From: Bacteroidota bacterium
GTDB lineage: Bacteria > Bacteroidota > Bacteroidia > UKL13-3
Direction of reading: 5' to 3'
Length of the DNA stretch: 11,221 nucleotides
NCBI GenBank assembly: GCA_010027395.1
Contig: RGVD01000072.1
Span: 1 to 11,221, forward strand
Of the stretch, positions 6,282-11,221 are shown one piece after another. The position numbers were made by a program, and so were the translations under genes. Position 1 is the first letter of the stretch, and the number at the start of each line of letters is the position of its first letter. Under the pieces are notes generated by a model. That model was not told where the DNA came from and ran no database searches. It was given only the letters and a program-made list of their open reading frames with translations.

Positions 6282-6366
6282 CGTCATGGCAAGGAACGAA
6301 GCCATCTGAATTAAAGAGATTGCTTCATCCCTTTCCGACACATCGGAATGGGATTCTCAAAAGACG
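6282..6366. repeat. Degenerate inverted repeat with nested hairpin between convergent genes
   Basis: The left arm starting CGTCATGGCAAGGAACGAAG (6282-6301, continuing CCATCT) resembles the dispersed CGTCATTGCGAGGAACGAAG repeat that I recall from many Bacteroidota genomes. The right arm (6315-6366) carries AGATTGCTTCATCC and ends AAAAGACG, its imperfect reverse complement. Inside it is a tight hairpin: ATCCCTTTCCGA (6327-6338), loop CACA, and 6343-6354, with 11 of 12 pairs. It could act as a two-way transcription stop for the converging genes. Confidence 0.6.
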
Positions 6367-6384
6367 TTCATTTAAATCTGAAGT

Positions 6385-6915
6385 CTATTGTTTTTCTAAA
6401 ACAGTTTTTAGGTTGATCAAACTGATATGTAAATCTTTTGCCAAAGCCTTTTTAAGATTCATTAATACATGAAATACCTTCATCATATAATTGTTAGAAC
6501 TGCTAAAGGTCCAGGTAACTTTAGTTTGACTTTCTGCTACAGATTCTAAAATAAGTGAACTTTTTGAAACCCCTTCAAATGGCTTGATAAATCTGATTTC
6601 GTAGTCAATTCGTTCCGAGGCAACGATGTTTAAGATTTCTTGTTCACCTTGGCCCACTTGTTTCATTACACTTTCCCAGCTATAAACAAATCCCACAGTT
6701 CCATCCACACCTTTAAATTCTTTTTTTAGTTGTGGGTCGGTCATCACCCATTTGCTATAATGCTCAGCATTTCTGAGAATTTTTATATAGTTAAAAACAT
6801 CTGATTGCGATTTGTTAATAATGATTTCAGCTCTGATAGTCCAATTTGTTGGGCTCAATGCAGCTACGATAAAAATCAATGCTACTAGTGATAAAATGAT
6901 GATGAGTATAGTCAT
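6385..6915 (-). CDS. Membrane-anchored SRPBCC (START-like) fold protein
   Basis: This is a 176-residue protein with one N-terminal membrane helix (2-20, ILIIILSLVALIFIVAAL) followed by a polyketide-cyclase/dehydrase-like SRPBCC domain (24-175). Family features: the opening strand TIRAEIIINKSQSDVFNYI (26-44), then the W56 region. The paired strands GFVYSWESV and GEQEILNIVASERIDYEIRFIKPFEG follow, then a TKVTWTF strand (131-137), and a long closing amphipathic helix (about 146-174). The fold makes a deep pocket for lipids or other hydrophobic ligands; no catalytic set is apparent. The domain could lie on either face of the inner membrane; sequence alone does not decide. It is transcribed toward the channel gene and away from pheT. 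Confidence 0.8.
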   Translation of the reverse strand: MTILIIILSLVALIFIVAALSPTNWTIRAEIIINKSQSDVFNYIKILRNAEHYSKWVMTDPQLKKEFKGVDGTVGFVYSWESVMKQVGQGEQEILNIVASERIDYEIRFIKPFEGVSKSSLILESVAESQTKVTWTFSSSNNYMMKVFHVLMNLKKALAKDLHISLINLKTVLEKQ

Positions 6916-7123
6916 GATGTAGTAAGTTTTAATTGCTCAATTTTAGTATTTTGTTGGAAACAAAACCTAATATTTTATCAATTTCTTTAAGATTTTCAAT
7001 ACTATATAGCCTAAATTAATTATTGTTTTTCTCTTAGAATTTCAATTGATTTTCTCGTTACATCTTGTTCTTGAAAAATAAAATCAGAAAAATATATTTT
7101 AAATATGTATTGATTGAACAGCG

Positions 7124-7131
7124 CAAATTTA
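7124..7131 (-). promoter_or_regulatory. Possible -7 box for the SRPBCC gene
   Basis: Read on the minus strand this is TAAATTTG, an exact TAnnTTTG match, but no TTTG stands at the right distance upstream, and the leader to the SRPBCC ATG would be about 200 nt. Apart from this and the pheT promoter, the 374-bp gap 6916-7289 shows nothing I can name. Confidence 0.25.
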
Positions 7132-7216
7132 TACTATATAAATAAACCATTTTTACTAAACAATACTGAAATCAAAGCTCTGCCAACTTAAGTACAGCCT
7201 AAATTAAGCCCAATCC

Positions 7217-7251
7217 TTTGGCGTAAGCTTCCATAAATTTTATTATTTTCG
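7217..7251 (+). promoter_or_regulatory. Probable pheT promoter
   Basis: TTTG (7217-7220) as the -33 element, a 23-bp spacer and TATTTTCG (7244-7251), which is one base off the TAnnTTTG -7 box. The -7 box ends 38 bp before the pheT ATG. The pairing of both boxes makes it more credible than a single match. It would also drive the downstream genes if there is no internal promoter. Confidence 0.4.
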
Positions 7252-7289
7252 CCCGCAGTTTCTAGCAGATTAGGAAACGCGAATAATAC

Positions 7290-9734
7290 ATGAAGATATC
7301 GTACAATTGGTTAAAAGACTTGATAGCATTGGATGCCACAGTTGAAGAGGTAAGCAATATGCTTACAGGATGTGGTTTAGAAGTGGAGCATTTAGAACAT
7401 TACCAAAGCCTAAAAGGTGGCTTGGAAGGCATAGTAGTTGGTTTTGTGAAAGAAAGAGAAAAGCACCCCAATGCTGATAAATTGAGTGTGTGCAAGGTGG
7501 ATATTGGCACCGGAGAAGATAATCAGATTGTGTGTGGTGCGCCCAATGTAGCCGCAGGACAAAAAGTGTTGGTTGCCACTGTAGGTGCTACACTATATCC
7601 CAGCAAAGGGGAGTCTTTTAAAATCAGCAAATCAAAAATTAGAGGTGAAGCAAGTGAAGGTATGATTTGTGCTGAAGATGAAATTGGCTTGGGTGAGAGC
7701 CATGATGGTATTTTGATTTTGCCTGATAGTTATGAAATAGGAAAACCTGCTTCTGATTATTTTCCTGTTTATACAGATGTTGTTTTCGAAATTGGTTTAA
7801 CGGCCAATAGGGGAGATGCTGCCAGCCATTTAGGAGCTGCGAGGGATTTAAATGCAATTTCCGAAATTCGAAATTCGAAATGTGAAATTCGAAATTCAAA
7901 TATTGAATTGCCATCAGCAAAAGTCCAAAATCCAATAACAATAAAGATAGAAGATACTGAGGGATGTAAGCGTTACACAGGTCTTAGCATTTCGGGTATC
8001 GAGGTGAAAGCCTCTCCTGATTGGTTGCAAAATAGGTTAAAGGCCATTGGGCTCAACCCTATCAACAATATTGTGGATGCTACCAATTATGTGCTTCATG
8101 AACTGGGCCAACCGCTACATGCTTTTGACGCAGATAAAATTTCAGTTAATTCCATTGTGGTGAAAAAAGCTACAGAGGGAGCCAAATTTACCACTCTAGA
8201 CAAAGTAGAGCGTAGCCTAAAAGGCCATGAATGTTTAATATGCGATGCACAGCATCCATTAGCATTGGCAGGTGTTTTTGGTGGTTTGGATTCTGGTATT
8301 TCAGCCGATACTAAAAACATTTTTTTAGAAAGTGCATATTTCGACTCAGTATCTATTCGTAAAACTGCCAAGTCTCATGGATTGAGTACAGATGCTAGTT
8401 TTAGGTTTGAAAGAGGCACTGATCCCAATATGACCATCAGAGCTATCAAACGAGTGGCGACAATTATTTTAGAAATTGCAGGTGGTGAAATTAGCTCAGA
8501 AATTGTGGATATGTATCCAACACCAATAGCTCACGCAAAGATTGAATTTTCACTAAGCAAATCAAACGAATTAATTGGTAAAGAAATTCCTAAGGATCAA
8601 GTATTAAACATCCTGAAATCATTGGAAATTGAGGTGCTTGAAACAAGGGGTGACCTATTAACATTGTCAGTGCCACCCTATCGTGTGGATGTAACCCGCC
8701 CTGCAGATGTAACAGAAGAAATTTTGCGTATTTATGGCTTGAATAATATTGAGATTGGCAATGATATCAAGTCTACTATGGCATTCAGTGAAACTGAAAC
8801 CAAGGTGAAATTGAAAAATGCCTTGGCCAATTATTTAAGTGCAAATGGTTTTAATGAAATCGCAAGTAATACACTTACTAAATCTTCTTATTACAACGAA
8901 GCTGAATTGGAACAAGCCATCAAAATTCTGAACCCATTGAGTAGTGACTTGGATGTGATGCGCATGAATATGTTGCCCAGTATGCTTGAAGCCATTCAAT
9001 ACAATCGCAACCGAAGAAACTTAGATTTGAAATTTTATGAATTTGGTAAAACTTATACTAAGTTCAATGCAGACAATGGCCAACAAACAAAAGGCAGTAT
9101 TGCCAATGAACAAAGTCATTTGATGATAGCCCTTTGTGGTAAAAAAGATCCAGAATCTTGGAATGCAAAAGGCGATGATGTGAATTATTTTACTTTAAGA
9201 GCATCACTTGAAATGTTGTTGCACAAAGCTAAAATTAGCAAATACGAATTGGCATTTAATGAGCATGCAAGCCTTGATTATGCAAGTAGTTATGTCATTA
9301 AAAACAAAGTGCTCATTACATTTGGTTCAGTGAAGTCAAACCTACTAAAACCTTTTGATATGGATGCTGAAGTGTGGTTTGCAGATATCGATTTTGATTT
9401 GTTACTAGAACTAAGCAAACAAGAGAAATTTAAGTTGCAACCAGTTTCAGTTTTTCCTGCTGTTCGAAGAGATTTGGCCCTATTAATTGATGATAGCATC
9501 AAATACCAACAATTAGAAAAAATTGCCTTGAAAACAGATAACAAGCTCATAAAAAATGTGAATGTTTTTGATGTGTATAAAGGAGATAAAATTGAGCAAG
9601 GTAAAAAGAGTTATGCTCTGAGTTTTATTCTGCAAGACGAAAGCAAAACCTTAACTGACGAGCTTATTGATGCAGTGATGCAAAAACTTATAAAAAACTA
9701 CGAAAAAGAAGTAGGTGCTGTTTTGAGGGGATAG
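7290..9734 (+). CDS. pheT: Phenylalanyl-tRNA synthetase beta subunit
   Basis: This 814-residue protein is full length for the family (about 800). With the alpha subunit (PheS, not in this window) it forms the heterotetramer that charges tRNA-Phe in the cytoplasm. Domains in order: N-terminal MKISYNWLKDLI; EMAP-type tRNA-binding domain (about 42-155, with HPNADKL and GMICAEDEIGLG); B3/4 editing domain (about 215-400, with LGQPLHAFD at 272-280). Then come B5 (YRVDVTRPADVTEE, 464-477), the core fold, and the C-terminal FDX-ACB anticodon-binding domain (about 720-813, with FPAVRRDLALLID). Residues 191-203 are coded by a heptanucleotide repeat in the linker before B3/4. ATG 7290 fits the conserved N-terminus. 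A short coiled-coil gene follows after 44 bp. Confidence 0.97.
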   Translation: MKISYNWLKDLIALDATVEEVSNMLTGCGLEVEHLEHYQSLKGGLEGIVVGFVKEREKHPNADKLSVCKVDIGTGEDNQIVCGAPNVAAGQKVLVATVGATLYPSKGESFKISKSKIRGEASEGMICAEDEIGLGESHDGILILPDSYEIGKPASDYFPVYTDVVFEIGLTANRGDAASHLGAARDLNAISEIRNSKCEIRNSNIELPSAKVQNPITIKIEDTEGCKRYTGLSISGIEVKASPDWLQNRLKAIGLNPINNIVDATNYVLHELGQPLHAFDADKISVNSIVVKKATEGAKFTTLDKVERSLKGHECLICDAQHPLALAGVFGGLDSGISADTKNIFLESAYFDSVSIRKTAKSHGLSTDASFRFERGTDPNMTIRAIKRVATIILEIAGGEISSEIVDMYPTPIAHAKIEFSLSKSNELIGKEIPKDQVLNILKSLEIEVLETRGDLLTLSVPPYRVDVTRPADVTEEILRIYGLNNIEIGNDIKSTMAFSETETKVKLKNALANYLSANGFNEIASNTLTKSSYYNEAELEQAIKILNPLSSDLDVMRMNMLPSMLEAIQYNRNRRNLDLKFYEFGKTYTKFNADNGQQTKGSIANEQSHLMIALCGKKDPESWNAKGDDVNYFTLRASLEMLLHKAKISKYELAFNEHASLDYASSYVIKNKVLITFGSVKSNLLKPFDMDAEVWFADIDFDLLLELSKQEKFKLQPVSVFPAVRRDLALLIDDSIKYQQLEKIALKTDNKLIKNVNVFDVYKGDKIEQGKKSYALSFILQDESKTLTDELIDAVMQKLIKNYEKEVGAVLRG
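7862..7896 (+). repeat. CGAAATT heptanucleotide tandem repeat inside pheT
   Basis: Five back-to-back heptamers: CGAAATT, CGAAATT, CGAAATG, TGAAATT, CGAAATT. Flanks are degenerate, and GCAATT (7854-7859) and AATTGC (7906-7911) bound it as an inverted pair. Seven bases read in threes give a seven-residue peptide period, seen as SEIRNSK/CEIRNSN at about 191-203. The array keeps the pheT frame open. Confidence 0.85.
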
Positions 9735-9778
9735 ATTACTTTGGATTTTTTGAAGCCTATCGGATTTTAATAAAAAGC

Positions 9779-10072
9779 ATGAATTCAGATACTAAATACA
9801 ATTTTTTAAACATTGAACTTAAATTGGTAAAACTGATTAAAGAGCGCGATGAACTAGAAAAAAGATATTTAGAAGCCCTGAAACACACGCAAGAACTTGA
9901 ACAAAACATAGAAATACACAAAAATACCATTGCCAATTTAGCAGAAAAGAATAAATTGCTTAAAATTGCAAGTGAAATAGATTCATCGGGCGAGGAGAAA
10001 AAAGAGTTAAAATTAAAAATTAACCAATATATCCGAGAGCTTGATGAGTGTATCAGGTTGTTAAGCGATTAA
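9779..10072 (+). CDS. Short coiled-coil protein next to zapA
   Basis: The 97-residue protein is almost entirely charged helix. One long coiled coil runs from about 11 to 66 (ELKLVKLIKERDELEKRYLEAL and onward). After a short SSGEE break a second helix ends in ELKLKINQYIRELDECIRLL (76-95). From memory, Bacteroidota carry a protein of this shape directly before zapA, with the same ending. That fits a ZapB-like partner that bridges ZapA and the Z-ring, but this role is inferred from position and coiled-coil form only. The start is the first ATG, 45 bp after the pheT stop. Its stop is in the same frame as zapA, 12 bp before it. Confidence 0.75.
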   Translation: MNSDTKYNFLNIELKLVKLIKERDELEKRYLEALKHTQELEQNIEIHKNTIANLAEKNKLLKIASEIDSSGEEKKELKLKINQYIRELDECIRLLSD

Positions 10073-10084
10073 GGACTTAATAAG

Positions 10085-10375
10085 TTGAACGAACTATCAG
10101 TAAATATAAATATAGCCGGGCGTATCTACCCCCTCGAAATCAATGCTGAGGAAGAGGAAATGGTAAGAGCAGCAGGCAAATTGGTGAACGATAAATTGCA
10201 AAGCTATGCCGAGCAATTTTCATTACGCGATAATCAAGACGGACTAGCCATGTTTGCCATTGAAATCGCTACACAATATGAAAAGCTTGTTGCTCAAATG
10301 AAGAATGACGATAAGCAAATAGAAACCCAATTGGCTCAATTAAATGAGCTACTGAAAGACGTACAAAATACTTAG
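10085..10375 (+). CDS. zapA: Cell division protein ZapA, TTG start
   Basis: The protein is 96 residues, the normal size of ZapA, which binds FtsZ filaments and crosslinks them in the division ring. The N-terminal beta part (LSVNINIAGRIYPLEI) is followed by the conserved EEEEMVRAAGKLVNDKL stretch (22-38), with R28-AA. Then come D49-N-QDGLAMFAIEIATQ and a C-terminal coiled coil (about 50-92) for tetramer formation. The start is TTG 10085: the upstream in-frame stop at 10070-10072 excludes anything earlier, and the next ATG would delete the first strand. AAGGA (10071-10075) ahead of it is one of the few purine-rich ribosome-binding-like sites here. It lies 12 bp after the coiled-coil gene, so they are one operon. 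Confidence 0.9.
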   Translation: MNELSVNINIAGRIYPLEINAEEEEMVRAAGKLVNDKLQSYAEQFSLRDNQDGLAMFAIEIATQYEKLVAQMKNDDKQIETQLAQLNELLKDVQNT

Positions 10376-10402
10376 ATCCCCCTCGCACAGCCGCAATTGA
10401 AT

Positions 10403-10428
10403 GTTTGATGGTGGCGTTCACCTCAAAC
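10403..10428. other. Hairpin between zapA and rny
   Basis: GTTTGA-T-GGTG (10403-10413, one bulged T) pairs with CACCTCAAAC (10419-10428) around a GCGTT loop, giving ten base pairs. No T-run follows. It could be an attenuator, a processing site or part of a small RNA. In proteobacteria the 6S RNA gene lies just after zapA, but only 82 bp separate zapA from rny here, so a full-length 6S RNA is unlikely. Confidence 0.55.
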
Positions 10429-10457
10429 TAGTTATCATTAATTAATTTAAAATCATA

Positions 10458-11221
10458 ATGGAAATTTACTTAGTAGTAATTTTTGTGATGTTATCATTTG
10501 GAGGGGGCATTGCAGCCATGTTTGTGATTAACAATAATATGTTAAAAAGCAAGGCTGAGAAAATAGTGAAAGATGCCGAAGCCCAAGCTGAGATTACAAA
10601 AAAAGACAAAATGCTTGAGGCAAAAGAAAAATTCTTGTCTCTAAAATCAGAACACGAAAAAGAAGTGCAAACTCGCAATGCACAAATTATCCAAAACGAG
10701 AACAAGCTGAAGCAAATGGAAAATACGCTGAAGCAAAAAACAGATGCTGTAACTAAAAAAGACCAGGAGCTTGAGCAAGTAAAGCAGTCTTTGAATAGCC
10801 AGTTAGAAACGGTAAAATCTAAGCAAACTGAGGTTGATAAAATAGTTCAAAACCAAGTGAAGCAACTTGAAAAAATTGCAGGACTAACAGCAGCAGAGGC
10901 TAAAAATCAAATGGTAGAGACATTTCAAGAGGAAGCTAAGACCGAAGCCCTAAGCCGAATCAAAGAGATTGTAGATGAAGCTAAATTAACAGCTAGCAAG
11001 GAAGCTAAAAAAATTGTTTTAAGTACCATTCAGAGAACAGCAGCAGAGCATGCTATCGAAAATTCAGTGTCAGTTTTTAATATTGACAATGATGAAATGA
11101 AAGGTCGTATTATCGGTAGAGAAGGTAGAAATATCCGCGCTTTAGAAGCAGCAACGGGTGTTGAGATTATTGTGGATGATACCCCAGAGGCAATCATTTT
11201 ATCTTGCTTTGATCCAATCAG
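10458..11221 (+). CDS. rny: Ribonuclease Y, N-terminal half (cut by window end)
   Basis: The frame opens at ATG 10458 and is still open at the last base; 254 residues are visible of an expected 520 or so. RNase Y is a membrane-bound endoribonuclease that starts mRNA decay. Seen in order: an N-terminal membrane helix (4-24, YLVVIFVMLSFGGGIAAMFVI); a long charged coiled coil (about 28-150) typical of the family; the linker with ENSVSVFNIDNDEMKG; and the start of the KH RNA-binding domain, GRIIGREGRNIR (216-227) with the GxxG loop at 220-223. The HD catalytic domain lies beyond the window. It follows zapA on the same strand after an 82-bp gap with a hairpin, which may separate its expression from the pheT-zapA run. 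Confidence 0.95.
   Translation, partial: MEIYLVVIFVMLSFGGGIAAMFVINNNMLKSKAEKIVKDAEAQAEITKKDKMLEAKEKFLSLKSEHEKEVQTRNAQIIQNENKLKQMENTLKQKTDAVTKKDQELEQVKQSLNSQLETVKSKQTEVDKIVQNQVKQLEKIAGLTAAEAKNQMVETFQEEAKTEALSRIKEIVDEAKLTASKEAKKIVLSTIQRTAAEHAIENSVSVFNIDNDEMKGRIIGREGRNIRALEAATGVEIIVDDTPEAIILSCFDPI

Noticed and set aside
7020..7118. Minus-strand open stretch of 32 codons ending in TAA, with a protein-like composition.
   Set aside because: It has no start codon and an in-frame stop a few codons upstream. It may be a gene remnant but chance in AT-rich DNA is as likely.
7639..7941. Minus-strand open frame inside pheT.
   Set aside because: It is antisense to a well-conserved synthetase and has a low-complexity His/Leu/Gln-rich composition typical of a shadow frame.
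10376..10457. Full 6S RNA gene between zapA and rny.
   Set aside because: The gap is 82 bp, too short for the usual length, and I cannot see the large internal bubble that defines 6S RNA.

Overview
The window looks like chromosomal DNA of a member of the Bacteroidota, probably in or near the Chitinophagales, Sphingobacteriales or Cytophagales. Four things point there. One protein carries a C-terminal type IX secretion sorting domain. The promoters have a TAnnTTTG -7 box. Ribosome binding sites are mostly absent. The right end shows the order pheT, coiled-coil protein, zapA, rny that I recall from this phylum.

Positions 1-5050 are an AT-rich accessory stretch. It holds a divergent GIY-YIG-fold protein, a secreted predicted seven-bladed propeller with an IPT/TIG domain and sorting signal, a helical unknown, and a toxin-antitoxin pair of the ParE type. 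These are followed by an unrecognised cassette: a very acidic 205-residue protein whose end overlaps a 58-residue two-helix membrane protein, closed by a terminator. Three copies of a 135-bp element flank the cassette, one before it and two in tandem after it. Each copy can fold into three hairpins. A further hairpin at 2820 shares their loop motif on a different, fully paired stem.

Positions 5050-7290 hold an MscS-type mechanosensitive channel, probably started almost at its transcription start. A degenerate copy of a widespread inverted repeat with a nested hairpin follows, then a convergent membrane-anchored SRPBCC-fold protein, then a divergent promoter region.

Positions 7290-11221 are housekeeping: the beta subunit of phenylalanyl-tRNA synthetase (with an in-frame heptanucleotide repeat in a linker), a conserved-looking coiled-coil protein, ZapA (TTG start), and the first half of ribonuclease Y, cut by the window edge.

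The most interesting material is the three-hairpin repeat family and the acidic/membrane protein pair it brackets. I do not recognise either from any named system.
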